The notes below the pieces were generated by a model, which ran no database searches, had not been told where the DNA came from, and was given only the letters and a program-made list of their open reading frames with translations. Both the position numbers and the translations under genes were made by a program. 64,000 bases of DNA from an uncultured Verrucomicrobiota bacterium. GTDB lineage: Bacteria; Verrucomicrobiota; Verrucomicrobiia; Limisphaerales; UBA1412. The stretch spans positions 1 to 64,000 of the forward strand of contig CALXMK010000004.1 in assembly GCA_944389455.1 (NCBI GenBank), read 5' to 3'. Below, in pieces: positions 35,370-45,581 of the stretch (the stretch's first letter is position 1; each line of letters opens with the position of its first letter).

Positions 35370-36614
35370 TTATTTTGCGGCAGAGTCTCGGACAGCCTGG
35401 AGATATTGCATACCATGTTTGCTATCGGGTTCCAAGTAGCTTCCTTCGGTCCATTCGTTCCAGCAATTGATATTAAAGATGCGTTGAGAAGCAGGACGTT
35501 CAGCCAGCTTTTGACGAGTTATTTCCAGAGCGGTGCGAAAGTTCTCCGGAGTGTTATTCTTGATGGAAGCCATGAAGGGATAACCCAAGTTTTCTAATTT
35601 ATCGCTTTGATGGGCACGAGGGGATGAATCCCATCCCATTGTGACATTAGGATAGTAGGGAACATGGAATTTTTCTTCAGCCTGTTCCCAGTATTCTAGA
35701 TAGCGGTCACGAACATAATTATATTCGGTTTGAGGGAAATCTTTGAGAGAGACATGATGAATCCATACATAGGAAGTGACGCTGTCAAAACCGAGTTGGC
35801 GGACAAGCTCAGAGGGATCGGCAGGGACATTTTCAGAAGGGAGAATGGCATTACCCCAGACGACTGCATTGATGTGCAATCCCTGAAATCCAGCTTGAAT
35901 CGTCTTCACGCGGAAACGATCAAGAGCTTCACGTGTTGCTGAAACGGAGCCAAAACAATCCATCAGTCGGGTTAAATCGTAAATGGAGAAATAAGGTTTT
36001 CCTCCCAGAAGCCAGTAGGAGGGGTGACTGAAGTAGAATTTGATAATATAGTCGGTCATTCTATCAAACGCTTCCGGAGAGAGTTTTCCAGGATAGAGCA
36101 GAGTTTGCGGTGTTCCTATCTTCCAGGGATGAATATCAAGCCAGTCATGATTGGCCCACATGAGGGCAAATTTGAGCCTATCCTTGTTTGGTGCCTTCAT
36201 AAAACCTTGTTCAAGAGCGCGTTCCAGAAAAAGACCGTCTTCATAGTAATACCAGTCAAAGATAAAAGCATCGATTCCAAAGTCGGCAGCGGCATCGATT
36301 TTTTGAGCCATCTGCAGAGGATCAGATTCATCCGTAAAACCCCAGGCGGGAATATTAGGCTGGGAATGACCTTCAAAACGAGGTTTCGCATTTTTGACCA
36401 ATTCCCATTCAGACCAGCCTTTACCTTTTAATTTTTCATTGCGTGGGTCATTGGGATGATAGTTGGGGAAATAGTAGCATGCGACAAAGCTCTCCGATTT
36501 TTCGGTTGAATCTGAAGAGGATGCAGAATCTTTAGCGGAGAGGGATTTGTTTGGGCAAAAACAGAGCAAAGAGGCTAAAATTAAAGAGTATACATAAGAT
36601 AGTTTAATCTTCAT
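35370..36614 (-). CDS. Secreted GH99-like (WbsX-type) protein
   Basis: 414 residues with a Sec signal peptide (about 26 residues ending near SLSA). The mature part starts CYYFPNYHPNDPRN, then has KGWSEWELVKNAKPRFEGH near residue 65 and DFGIDAFIFDWYYYEDG near residue 108, and closes with INCWNEWTEGSYLEPD near residue 385. These are the hallmarks of the glycosyltransferase-associated WbsX/GH99-like fold (PF14307). With a signal peptide and GH78 and beta-helix proteins nearby, a periplasmic glycan hydrolase is likely. The linkage cleaved is not predictable. Confidence 0.85.
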   Translation of the reverse strand: MKIKLSYVYSLILASLLCFCPNKSLSAKDSASSSDSTEKSESFVACYYFPNYHPNDPRNEKLKGKGWSEWELVKNAKPRFEGHSQPNIPAWGFTDESDPLQMAQKIDAAADFGIDAFIFDWYYYEDGLFLERALEQGFMKAPNKDRLKFALMWANHDWLDIHPWKIGTPQTLLYPGKLSPEAFDRMTDYIIKFYFSHPSYWLLGGKPYFSIYDLTRLMDCFGSVSATREALDRFRVKTIQAGFQGLHINAVVWGNAILPSENVPADPSELVRQLGFDSVTSYVWIHHVSLKDFPQTEYNYVRDRYLEYWEQAEEKFHVPYYPNVTMGWDSSPRAHQSDKLENLGYPFMASIKNNTPENFRTALEITRQKLAERPASQRIFNINCWNEWTEGSYLEPDSKHGMQYLQAVRDSAAK

Positions 36615-36779
36615 AACAGTAAATTCTAAAAACAGATTCTTAGTAATTCAAGTCCAAAGAGAGAAGTGATTCAAAGTGAAAATGAATAAAAAAATTCTTG
36701 AGTCGTCTAACAGATATACGGCTTGATGGAAAAGTTGTTCTGTCATGCTGAGATATAAAAGTAATAGAGGAAGGTATCT

Positions 36780-37142
36780 ATGAAAAAAATAATGAAACCC
36801 AGACTTGTTCTAACCGTTTTGATTGGCGGTTTGCTTACTCTGGGCAGTACTACAATACTGGAAGCGAAAGCTTCCTCTTTAGCATCTCAGAATCAAGATG
36901 AGATTGTGACACGAGGTCCAGGCCGAGGTGGTGGTCCTGGTTTTAGAGCTCCTGGTCGTCCCGGATGTCCGGGAGTACCTGGATATAGATATAATTGTCC
37001 ACGCCCTTGTGTTAATCCGGCTGTTGCACCCAATTGCCCTAGATTTGTACCGGGACCCCAACAACCTTCGGCTCCGCCGGATGGTTATCAGTGGAGACGC
37101 TGTCCTAATAGGGATGGTTGGGTGATGGTTCCTGTTGCGTAA
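36780..37142 (+). CDS. Small secreted Gly/Pro/Cys-rich protein
   Basis: 120 residues. A signal peptide of about 30 residues (LVLTVLIGGLLTLGSTTILEA) precedes a low-complexity mature part rich in Gly, Pro and Arg (GRGGGPGFRAPGRPGCPGVP). Cys-Pro pairs follow, and the end is DGYQWRRCPNRDGWVMVPVA. A strong GAGGAAGG ribosome-binding site precedes the ATG and a terminator follows at 37344, so it is a stand-alone, probably well-translated gene. I do not recognise a family; an envelope or surface role is a guess from the signal peptide. Confidence 0.72.
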   Translation: MKKIMKPRLVLTVLIGGLLTLGSTTILEAKASSLASQNQDEIVTRGPGRGGGPGFRAPGRPGCPGVPGYRYNCPRPCVNPAVAPNCPRFVPGPQQPSAPPDGYQWRRCPNRDGWVMVPVA

Positions 37143-37343
37143 TAATAGACGATTTTTATTTTTTCGTTTTATATTTCGAAATGAAAAATATCTATGACAA
37201 AATCATACCTCATTTCGAAGTATAAAGATCGAAAATGGTAAAAACGGATAAACTAAATTTCTCCGGAGTTTAAAAACGGAGAGATTGAAGTGATATGATC
37301 GACTATTATCTAAGCTAAAGCAACGCATATCATGCACAAAACG

Positions 37344-37383
37344 GGAGAGCTCTTACTAAAAGGCTCTCCTTTCTTATTATTTT
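37344..37383 (+). terminator. Rho-independent terminator
   Basis: GGAGAGC (37344-37350) pairs with GCTCTCC (37363-37369) and is followed by a T-rich tract. It is placed about 200 bases after the Gly/Pro-rich secreted protein, on its strand. Confidence 0.7.
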
Positions 37384-37416
37384 AAGCCACAATTTTTTTA
37401 GTGGTGAGGGAAAGTC

Positions 37417-37761
37417 TTATTCCATTTGATAGATCCGTTCCATAAGCTGCCATTTCTCTTTGGCAGAAGCGTCAGGAGAAGTCTTTTGGAAACGTGATAC
37501 ATAAGTTTCCCATTCAGCTTGACGAGGGAGATTGGCCAAGCGGCTCATAGCGGTATCATGATCAAAATCGGGTACCGTATCCATAATCATAAACAGAGTG
37601 TTCCCATGAAGATAGATTTCCATTCGCAAGATGCCGACCTCTTTCATGCCAGCAGAGATTTCAGGCCAGATGACTCCCGGAGAGTGAATCCTTTTATATT
37701 CAGCAATAAGAGAAGGATTTTCTTCCAGCTGTAATGTTTTGCAGTAACGTTTGAAGTGCAT
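37417..37761 (-). CDS. L-rhamnose mutarotase family protein
   Basis: This 114-residue ferredoxin-like-fold protein of the RhaM family interconverts alpha and beta anomers of L-rhamnose (some relatives act on L-fucose). RYCKTLQLEENPSLIAEYKRIHSPGVW-type sequence at the N-terminus supplies the Tyr and His, GILRMEIYLHGNTLFMIM lies near residue 45, and WQLMERIYQ closes the protein as is typical. It lies 24 bases downstream of a secreted beta-helix protein, and 8 kb from a GH78 rhamnosidase. Confidence 0.85.
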   Translation of the reverse strand: MHFKRYCKTLQLEENPSLIAEYKRIHSPGVIWPEISAGMKEVGILRMEIYLHGNTLFMIMDTVPDFDHDTAMSRLANLPRQAEWETYVSRFQKTSPDASAKEKWQLMERIYQME

Positions 37762-37785
37762 AAAAAGTTTAACTGGTAGAGAATT

Positions 37786-40485
37786 CTATTTCGAGGGAGC
37801 TGATATTTCTTCAGGAAGCAGATTTACCTGGAGATCATCCAAATAAAAAACAGAACTATTTTGTCCCAGGGCGCAAAATCCTATCCAGCGAGCACGGTTC
37901 CATTTGGGGTCACAGGGCAATGCGGTGAATTCCCGAGAAGACCCGTCGGGCAAGACAACTTTAAGATCCCATGTTCCGTTTGCCTTATCTCCGAGTGGTG
38001 CTGTAATTTGAATTTCCAGCCATTGATCAAGAGGAAGCTCCATCAATTTTTGTTTATTGATTTGCAATGTCTTGTGGTTGAAATAGATGCTTGGTCCAAT
38101 GAGATAGGGGTTGCCTTCACTGCGGATTTCATTGTGGGTGATTGTATTGGCTCCGAGCTTGATTTTATAGCTCATCCGCAGTGTGCCTTGAAGATAGTTG
38201 GGGTCGAAATAGAGATGAGGATTGTAGCTGTGCTCCAAATCTGGACTATCCGTAAACATGAGAGAGTGTTTCCCCGAAGCAGCGGTTTGATCGGTAAGAG
38301 AGATGAGTTCAGGGTGATTTTCATGTTGATAATAGACATAACTGTTGAAGAGGTTTAACGAGCTCTCTTCAAAGTCTTCATTCATTGTAAAAGGAGGAAT
38401 TTCTTCCGTAACAGCAAAGTCTGGCATGGGAATGGATTTAGCCAGTGCAATCCATTCTGGATTTCCTTGAACGCCTGCTTTAGAGGTATCAAACGGGACA
38501 AAGCCGATATCAAAAGCCGGAGAGCCTTTTTTAAGACGGAAATCTCGTTTGGCAGCGTCCTCAAATAGAGGGTCAGCGATTAAAGAGTGTTTATCATGTC
38601 CCATAGCTTGCCATTCTTCTAGGGTTTTTCCAATAAAGGTTACAGGTTGTCCGGCGGCATTCCAATAGAGGTTATGATCGATAACGACATTAGCGCCTGC
38701 GGCCCAGCCTCCATAGCCCAGTAAAGTGCCAGTATCGTAGATGACAATATTTTTCTCAAAAATAAAGGAGGTATGCTCTTCTTTACGAGTGACAGCAATT
38801 TGTCCTTCTTGGCTGAAAGCAAAGATATTATTGCGAACAATATTTTCTCGTCCATAATGCTGATGAAATCCACCATCTTTGGTATTATAAACAAGGTTAT
38901 CATCTAATAATAATCCTGTAGTGCCTTCGTCTGGATAAAGTCCCCAGCCCCCATAACTGCTGGAGTAGATATCGTGGATAACATTGCCACGGAGAATACT
39001 GCCAACTTGATTCCCCAGAGTATAGATTCCTCCCATATCGCTGAGAATGCGGTAGCCGATATGGTGAATGTGATTATAAGCTACCAGATTATGCTGTGCG
39101 GCACTTTCAGTGTATCCCCAAGTCCAGCCAATAGAGACTCCGGTGTAGAGAAAGTCAGAGATTTCATTGTTGGTTATGCGGTTGTTAGGACTTTGTCCGA
39201 TCCAGATACCTACCGCAGAAGGGTGAATACGTCCTCCGCTTTGGAGAATGCAGTTATTGATGGTAATAGAAGAGGTTCGGGTTTGTTCTGGTTTGATTTG
39301 AGTTTCGCCGATGCGGATTGCACTGGCTCCCAGATCGTAGAGTCTGGTGGTATCTACTGTACAATTGCGGCAGTTTTCTTTAAACCAAATCCCGACATTT
39401 CCGGTATGTTCGACGGCACAGTTGAGAAAGAAAATATCACGGGCATTATTGATCAGAATAGTTTCTTCCTGGCAAGCCATAGCAGCCTGCATAGGAGGAA
39501 CTCCTCCGGCGGGTATGTTGTATTCACTATAGCGGAACTTAATTCCTTCAAACTCAATATTGCGTACATATTGATGATTCCCTTTTCCCTGAATCTGAAT
39601 TAACCTATTAAGTTGTGGATAAATGACCTCTGCTTTTTGAATATCCTCATCCGGATAGGGATAATAATAGAGCCAGCCATCTTTGCTGAGAAACCACTCA
39701 CCGGGAGAGGTAAGCGCTTCTTTGTAATTTTCTAGGTAATAAAGACAGCCGCGAACCATTTTATTGTGTCCCTGCATTGGTTTGCCCTGTGTATAAATAA
39801 AATTCTTATCTGGGTCTATATTTTGGAGCCATTCACGGGTTGTATCCCATTTATGAAATACATGGATCTGAGCAGAATTCAGTTCTTCGGGAGTGATTTC
39901 ATGAAGAGTCTTCATGATATGATCCGCGACCTTGAATGTATGAATGATTTTTTCTTCTCCCGAAAGGGTTTTTTGACGCTCTTCGCTGACGTTATCCAGG
40001 CGAGCATAATGCCAGTAATCGGGGGTGCGTGCTCTGATAGCTCTCCGTCCGTTGACCCAGAGCTGTTCAAAGGGATGAATTCCCTCATCTGGAAGGCGTG
40101 TTTTCCAAACTCCTGGAAGGTTATCATCTCTAACCCATTCAGTGGTAAGACGTCTGCCTCCACTGACGATGACTTCTTCCCCTTGGGCCGCTACATAACG
40201 AACTGGAGCTCCTCCAGAGAAACCAGAGTCTCTGGTGTCAAAGAGGAGTGTTTGGGAAAGAGGATAAAAACCTCCTGCTAGGGTAACGGTAATGGCATCT
40301 CGAGGAGAAGCAGTTCGAGTTGCTCGGACTGCTTCTTGAGCCTTTTGTAAAGTTGCAAAAGGTTTTTCTTTTGTCCCAGGGTTGTTATCATTCCCTTGGG
40401 GAGAAAGATAGAAATTGGCGGAGTAAACATCTGTTAATCCCAGACTAATACAGGATAAGACGGCTGTGATAAAAAGCTTTTTCAT
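37786..40485 (-). CDS. Secreted right-handed parallel beta-helix protein
   Basis: This 899-residue protein has a signal peptide (about 22 residues ending YSA). The mature start FYLSPQGNDNNPGTKEKPFATLQKAQEAVR is the usual opening of exported beta-helix carbohydrate-active proteins. The middle (about 300 to 600) has repeated N-rich turns such as NNRITNNEISDF, NHIHHIGY and GNVIHDIY. The C-terminal 200 residues look like a jelly-roll/LamG-type module (FNSYVYYQHEN onward). It is probably a polysaccharide lyase or hydrolase; the family is too diverse to name a substrate. Confidence 0.83.
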   Translation of the reverse strand: MKKLFITAVLSCISLGLTDVYSANFYLSPQGNDNNPGTKEKPFATLQKAQEAVRATRTASPRDAITVTLAGGFYPLSQTLLFDTRDSGFSGGAPVRYVAAQGEEVIVSGGRRLTTEWVRDDNLPGVWKTRLPDEGIHPFEQLWVNGRRAIRARTPDYWHYARLDNVSEERQKTLSGEEKIIHTFKVADHIMKTLHEITPEELNSAQIHVFHKWDTTREWLQNIDPDKNFIYTQGKPMQGHNKMVRGCLYYLENYKEALTSPGEWFLSKDGWLYYYPYPDEDIQKAEVIYPQLNRLIQIQGKGNHQYVRNIEFEGIKFRYSEYNIPAGGVPPMQAAMACQEETILINNARDIFFLNCAVEHTGNVGIWFKENCRNCTVDTTRLYDLGASAIRIGETQIKPEQTRTSSITINNCILQSGGRIHPSAVGIWIGQSPNNRITNNEISDFLYTGVSIGWTWGYTESAAQHNLVAYNHIHHIGYRILSDMGGIYTLGNQVGSILRGNVIHDIYSSSYGGWGLYPDEGTTGLLLDDNLVYNTKDGGFHQHYGRENIVRNNIFAFSQEGQIAVTRKEEHTSFIFEKNIVIYDTGTLLGYGGWAAGANVVIDHNLYWNAAGQPVTFIGKTLEEWQAMGHDKHSLIADPLFEDAAKRDFRLKKGSPAFDIGFVPFDTSKAGVQGNPEWIALAKSIPMPDFAVTEEIPPFTMNEDFEESSLNLFNSYVYYQHENHPELISLTDQTAASGKHSLMFTDSPDLEHSYNPHLYFDPNYLQGTLRMSYKIKLGANTITHNEIRSEGNPYLIGPSIYFNHKTLQINKQKLMELPLDQWLEIQITAPLGDKANGTWDLKVVLPDGSSREFTALPCDPKWNRARWIGFCALGQNSSVFYLDDLQVNLLPEEISAPSK

Positions 40486-40538
40486 TTTATTATTTCCAAT
40501 AAATTACTCTTTCTACTCTATTGAGAAATGTTTTTTTG

Positions 40539-41402
40539 TCAAATATATTTTTTAAGGATAGGTCTAAGTTTTTCTATCAGCTTAGTTGGCCAGTAGGCTC
40601 TATCGGTGATGATTGCATTTTGAAGCGCATGGTGGCAGGGCCACTCAAGTTCCAAAGGAATTTTGGGAATAGTTTTGCGAATGATTTCCTTGGCCAATGA
40701 GATATTATGTTGAAGATTTTGGATGACCATTTCTACAGTTACATGTTCCTCTTCCTCATGCCAGCAATCGTAATCGGTAATCATAGCGATAGTAGCATAG
40801 GCAATTTCTGCTTCGCGGGCGCAACGGGCTTCACCCATATTAGTCATGCCGATAACGCTGTGACCTTCATGATGATTGCGAAGAGATTCCGCTCGGGTAC
40901 TGAAGGCGGGACCTTCCATATTGACATAAGTGCCCCCTTTGTGGATAGGAGCACCCAATTCAATTCCGGATTGGTAGATCAATTCGACCAGTTCGGGGCA
41001 AATCGGTTCAGCAAAGGATACATGTGCGACAATCCCGTTTCCAAAAAGAGTTTGATTGCGTGTCGTTCGGAGATGATCTAAAAATTGATCAGGCAGAACG
41101 ATATCTCTGGGCTTAAATTGTTTTTGCAAAGAACCGACAGCACTCACACTGAGAATCCATTCTACTCCCAATGTTTTAAGAGCGAAGATATTAGCGCGAT
41201 GATTTAGCTCAGAGGGCATAATCCGGTGACCGCGTCCATGTCGGGGGAGGAAAGCAACCTTTCTGCCCTCTAAGACTCCTGTTAAAATTTCATCGGAAGG
41301 TTCACCATAAGGAGTTTCTGCTTTAATCCATTCCTGCTGAGTTAGACCTTCGATAGCGTAAAGTCCGCTTCCGCCGATAATACCAATCCGTTTATCTGCC
41401 AT
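40539..41402 (-). CDS. mtnP: S-methyl-5'-thioadenosine phosphorylase
   Basis: This 287-residue enzyme phosphorolyses methylthioadenosine to adenine and methylthioribose 1-phosphate. It has GIIGGSGLYAIEGL at the start, FLPRHGRGHRIMPSELNHRANI near residue 50, the purine-binding ATIAMITDYDCWHEEEEHV near residue 210, and GMTNMGEARCAREAEI near residue 190. Length and motifs are complete. It is separated from the beta-helix gene by about 50 bases without a terminator. Confidence 0.95.
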   Translation of the reverse strand: MADKRIGIIGGSGLYAIEGLTQQEWIKAETPYGEPSDEILTGVLEGRKVAFLPRHGRGHRIMPSELNHRANIFALKTLGVEWILSVSAVGSLQKQFKPRDIVLPDQFLDHLRTTRNQTLFGNGIVAHVSFAEPICPELVELIYQSGIELGAPIHKGGTYVNMEGPAFSTRAESLRNHHEGHSVIGMTNMGEARCAREAEIAYATIAMITDYDCWHEEEEHVTVEMVIQNLQHNISLAKEIIRKTIPKIPLELEWPCHHALQNAIITDRAYWPTKLIEKLRPILKKYI

Positions 41403-42071
41403 GGCGGATATACTGGCTGTTTGATGGCAATTTTACAAGGTTAAAAGCGTTTCAATTTTGCCGTTTCCATAAGCTAAAAGGGGCTATCTCATTTCTATTA
41501 AGAGAGAAATAAGGCGATATTTTTCAGTTTATATTTTTAATAAAAAGCAGAAAGAGGCTCTTTTCTGGTGAAAAAGATAGCATTGAAGAAGGAAGTCAGA
41601 AGGGGGGAGATATTTTGACGAAGAGTTGGAGAAGCAGAGCTCGGTAAGAGGGTCTATTGAAGGGGAAGCTCATGTGAAAGGTATTTCTTTTGGCGTACCT
41701 GGAATTGACAAAAGACAATACATTGCTGCCGGAATATGAGTGTGTTAAAAGATATGCGGATTTTTATAGGATGCAGGATTTGGAGAAACAGCCGGAAATA
41801 ACTTACAATTATAGAGATAACATATGTCCGGAGAGACGCTTCAGAGAGATTACGGAGTTAAGGGAGGGATCTGGAATACAGCTGCGGCGATATACATAGA
41901 ATAAGGAGGTGAGTAAAACTAAAAGGGATGACGAATTGATTCTTCTTACATTGGTTTTCAAAGGCACGGAGCTGATATCCATGGAAGAGAGTTAGAATTA
42001 AGTTAATATGAAATAAGATCAGAGAAATTATTTCTTAACTTATCTTATTTTGTTTTGTTATCTTTTTCTCT
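41403..42071 (+). other. Long intergenic region, no supported gene
   Basis: About 670 bases lie between the start of mtnP and the end of the helicase gene. A 70-codon frame at 41690-41899 (TTG start, no family resemblance, no ribosome-binding site) is probably chance or debris. An AAGGAGGTG at about 41905 looks like a Shine-Dalgarno sequence but precedes only a 28-codon frame. I see no tRNA, repeat or strong terminator. Confidence 0.4.
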
Positions 42072-45000
42072 TCATTTAATAGGAATGATTTTATTAAGTT
42101 CCAGTGAGTAGAGATAACTGCGTGTTACCGGGAGATGGTAAATTTTTTCGAGGGCGATTTTATAGAGTTTGATTTGTGAGGAATATTTTTTGATTAATTT
42201 CTGTGGATCCATCTTTTTAGCAAGAGAGGATTTATAATCCAGTATCCATATCTCCTTTTTCCCTAACATCATGAGATCAATTACACCTTGAAGACAGAGA
42301 AAATCGTCCCCCATGCGTTGTGTCTGAGATTCTGGGAATCCGGCGGTGGTTAATTCATATTTGTTAATCATTGCGGCGAAAGAGGCTTCACGGAGAACAC
42401 AATCCCATTGGCTAAGAAATAGTTGTCCCACTTCAGATTTCCAGAAGTTGACGAAAATTTCCGGTTTATCAATCAATTCGTATTGTTCCTGGGTAAGAAA
42501 TCGTTTTTTCAGAATTTCTTCTATTTGTTTTTGATAGAATTCTACATCAGGGGGAGCTTGGTAGAGCGATTGATCCATCTTGAGGTGATCAAAAACAATG
42601 TGATAAGCAGTGCCTCGCTCACATGCCAGTTTTTTTTCCTGAAAAAGCTTAGAACGTTTCTCTTTATTTAGAGGAAAATAACTTTGCTCAGCGGGAGGAG
42701 TGAAGGCCTTTCTGATAGAGGAAATGCTATTCCGAGAAGGAATATTAACAACTCCGACATGTGGGTAGGAGTAATCGCTGATTGAAGCCAAAGATGCTGC
42801 CATAGCGGAAAGTTCATTTTCCAAAGGAAGGTTTTCTTTAGGGGATGGAGGGGGTAAGAGAGGAGTATCATTGAGATGAGCGAGGGATATCTGCAGCGTA
42901 AAATTGTCTTGTCCCTTGGTGGAAAAAGGGTCTGAGAGACATAATTTGCAATCGGATAAGTTGCACTTTGTATCCATAAGCAAAGAGCAGAGATTGGGAT
43001 TATTGATTTTTTCGGCCCATTTTTTGATGAAATCAAGGAAACTTTGCTCTTTTTTATTGATTTTGCGTGTTCCGCTGAGGATTAAACGGTCTCGCGCACG
43101 AGTCATGCCTACATAGAGTATTCTCAATTCCTCGGCAAGAGTGCGTTGTTCACGAAACTGTTTGCAAGCCGGCCAGAGAGAATTATTTTTTTGACTCGGA
43201 ATATGGAAGTTGTATTCAGTGTCGTAATCCTCATAAACCAGTGATGGAACAATGCCCAAATTTTTGTCGAGAAAGATTCGAGATGAATAATCAAAATTGA
43301 ATTTCTTTTCCAAGCAGAGCAGACAGACAATGGGGAATTCTAGCCCCTTGCTCTTGTGAATAGTCATCATTTGAACAGCAGAAGGATTATACCCGGAACT
43401 GCTGACATTGTCGCCGGAGTTAGATTCCTCCAAGTTTTTGATATATTCGAGAAAATTATGAACTCCTTGGCGCTTGAGCGGATCAAACCGCTCAATCATT
43501 CTCAGAAATCGATCAATATTCCGTAATTTCTGCTCTGCCAGAGGCTGAATCGAGATATAATCCTCGTAGGAGAAGTGTTCTAAGATTTTTTCTATCAAAT
43601 TAGAAAGAGAAAGTATTCTTAACATTTGCCGCCAGGATTTAATGCTCTCTACACATAGAATGAGTTTTGTTTTTACGGATCCTTCCGGCATTTGTTGAGA
43701 GCGGATTAGCTTTCTAATTCTGTCCCATAAGGAGGTATTATTTAGATATTGTTCGGATTCATTCTCCGATTTCCCTTGATCAAGAAGCATTTGATTTTCG
43801 ACTCGGCGCATTTCCAGAAATTCACTGCGAGTCATATTGAAGAAAGGTGAATAGAGTAGGCCTGCCAAGTGAAAATCTTGATGAGGATTTTCCAATAGGT
43901 GTATAATATTGAGTATATCTAAGATTTCCACGCATTGAGTCAAAGGAATTCCCGGTGCATTGATAGGGATTCCTCGTTTCTCAAATTCTTTTATAAAGGA
44001 GATCGCTGTTGACTGGAGGGTTCCTCGGCAGAACAGGGCGACGTCGCTCCATTCCATAGCTCGCAGTGTGCCGCTTGTTTTATCACGAACTTGGAATTGG
44101 GCTTTCTTCATTTTGAGAAGTTCTTGAGCCAGAAGAGCTGCTTCTTTTTCAATCCCGGAGTATTCATCTTCTAAGTTAGCAGAATCCGCATCTGACGATT
44201 TTCCGGTAGAAGCTGAAGTAAGCAAAATATGTATTGGAGGGAAAGAAGAGTTTTCATCTATCTGAGAGGGAATTTTAACTTGAGAACGGAGAGGATCAAA
44301 GCGGCAGTTCTTTTCTTCTTTCATCAGGATGTTAAAAAAGTGATTTATAAAAGAGATAATTTGGGGATGGCTGCGGTAGTTATCCATAAGCGGTGCATAG
44401 AACCAAGAATCAGTCTGATTTTCAGCCTTATGGATATAGTCCTCAAAAATTTGCGGTTCCGCATGTCGAAAGCTGTAGATACTCTGTTTAACATCACCAA
44501 CCAGGAAGAGGTTGTTCTGAGCAAAACATTGAATGATAGCATCTTGGATGGGATCTGTATCCTGAAATTCATCTACAAAAATTAATTTGTATCGTTTGCG
44601 GAGTATATCGGCAGCTTCTGATTGAGAAACGATTTTGAGAGTGAGCTGAAGCATGTCATCAAAGGTGATTCCTCCAAAATTGTATTTTTGCTGGGTAAAT
44701 TCAGCTTCGAATTCTTCTGTCAGTTCAAGCATCATTTGAATATGATGAGCCAGTTTAGGCCATTGTTCCTTCAGTAGTGGAAGTGAATGCTTTTCTTTCG
44801 AATCGGGATTTGGATATTGGGTGAAGAAATCTTCCCAGTTCTTAGGGAGAGTAGGACTTTGAAGAATAGATTTTTGTTTGGCAATCCATTCTTTTGGTTT
44901 GGGAAGAGATTGAATAAAGTCCGATATTTGACAGATATATTCCATCAATTCCGTTTCATTATTTTTGAGTTGAGTAATTAAAAACTGGATAATTGGATCG

Positions 45001-45569
45001 AAGTTATGAGGAGTTTGAGAAGAGAGCTCCGCTTTGTTATTTTTATAATGTTGGCGCAGGAGTTTCTTAAAAGCGTTTTTTTTCAGTCTGTAGATATGAC
45101 TCTCGTCAATGACTCTGCTGATGGGAGTTGGACCAAGTTCTGTATAGAGGAGATCAAAGAATTCATTGATCGTTCGCATGCAAAAGCCGTGAATGGTGGA
45201 GATAGAGGCTCTCTCCAGCAGGTTTTCCTGTTCCTGGAGATATTGGATGAGCAGTTCGCGTGAACCCAATGAATTTTGCAGCGAAAGCAGATTGGGAGAG
45301 AGTTCTTTTTGATAGGCTTGCTGACAGAGAGCTCTTAATTGTCCGCGGATTCGCTGCCGCATTTCGTCCGTGGCATCTAGGGTAAAGGTGATCATCAAAA
45401 TTTGATCGATCGAAACCCGTAGAAGAGGATCTGCATGAAGGATTCTATTTAAACAGCGCTCCACAACAACTCGGGTCTTACCGCTGCCGGCTCCGGCAGA
45501 GACGACAACATTTCGATTTGCATTGACGGCGTAGAGTTGTTCTTCGCTTAGTTGTATCGTGGAAGCCAT
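42072..45569 (-). CDS. addA: AddA-like UvrD/RecB-family helicase-nuclease
   Basis: This 1,165-residue protein has SF1 helicase motifs in order: QLSEEQLYAVNANRNVVVSAGAGSGKTRVV cut at the P-loop (GAGSGKT near residue 30), YKLIFVDEFQDTDPIQ near residue 330, GDVKQSIYSFRHA, MTIHKSKGLEFPIV near residue 750, and LYVGMTRARDRLILSG near residue 835. The C-terminus has a RecB-type nuclease core (LQGVIDLMML and ILDYKSSL near residue 1110). It should act in double-strand-break processing. The partner addB is not adjacent; genes on both sides are unrelated. Confidence 0.87.
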   Translation of the reverse strand: MASTIQLSEEQLYAVNANRNVVVSAGAGSGKTRVVVERCLNRILHADPLLRVSIDQILMITFTLDATDEMRQRIRGQLRALCQQAYQKELSPNLLSLQNSLGSRELLIQYLQEQENLLERASISTIHGFCMRTINEFFDLLYTELGPTPISRVIDESHIYRLKKNAFKKLLRQHYKNNKAELSSQTPHNFDPIIQFLITQLKNNETELMEYICQISDFIQSLPKPKEWIAKQKSILQSPTLPKNWEDFFTQYPNPDSKEKHSLPLLKEQWPKLAHHIQMMLELTEEFEAEFTQQKYNFGGITFDDMLQLTLKIVSQSEAADILRKRYKLIFVDEFQDTDPIQDAIIQCFAQNNLFLVGDVKQSIYSFRHAEPQIFEDYIHKAENQTDSWFYAPLMDNYRSHPQIISFINHFFNILMKEEKNCRFDPLRSQVKIPSQIDENSSFPPIHILLTSASTGKSSDADSANLEDEYSGIEKEAALLAQELLKMKKAQFQVRDKTSGTLRAMEWSDVALFCRGTLQSTAISFIKEFEKRGIPINAPGIPLTQCVEILDILNIIHLLENPHQDFHLAGLLYSPFFNMTRSEFLEMRRVENQMLLDQGKSENESEQYLNNTSLWDRIRKLIRSQQMPEGSVKTKLILCVESIKSWRQMLRILSLSNLIEKILEHFSYEDYISIQPLAEQKLRNIDRFLRMIERFDPLKRQGVHNFLEYIKNLEESNSGDNVSSSGYNPSAVQMMTIHKSKGLEFPIVCLLCLEKKFNFDYSSRIFLDKNLGIVPSLVYEDYDTEYNFHIPSQKNNSLWPACKQFREQRTLAEELRILYVGMTRARDRLILSGTRKINKKEQSFLDFIKKWAEKINNPNLCSLLMDTKCNLSDCKLCLSDPFSTKGQDNFTLQISLAHLNDTPLLPPPSPKENLPLENELSAMAASLASISDYSYPHVGVVNIPSRNSISSIRKAFTPPAEQSYFPLNKEKRSKLFQEKKLACERGTAYHIVFDHLKMDQSLYQAPPDVEFYQKQIEEILKKRFLTQEQYELIDKPEIFVNFWKSEVGQLFLSQWDCVLREASFAAMINKYELTTAGFPESQTQRMGDDFLCLQGVIDLMMLGKKEIWILDYKSSLAKKMDPQKLIKKYSSQIKLYKIALEKIYHLPVTRSYLYSLELNKIIPIK

Positions 45570-45581
45570 AAGTTAAAACGG

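Noticed and set aside
41690-41899. 70-codon reading frame between mtnP and addA
   Set aside because: TTG start, no ribosome-binding site, no family resemblance and unremarkable composition; not reported as a gene.
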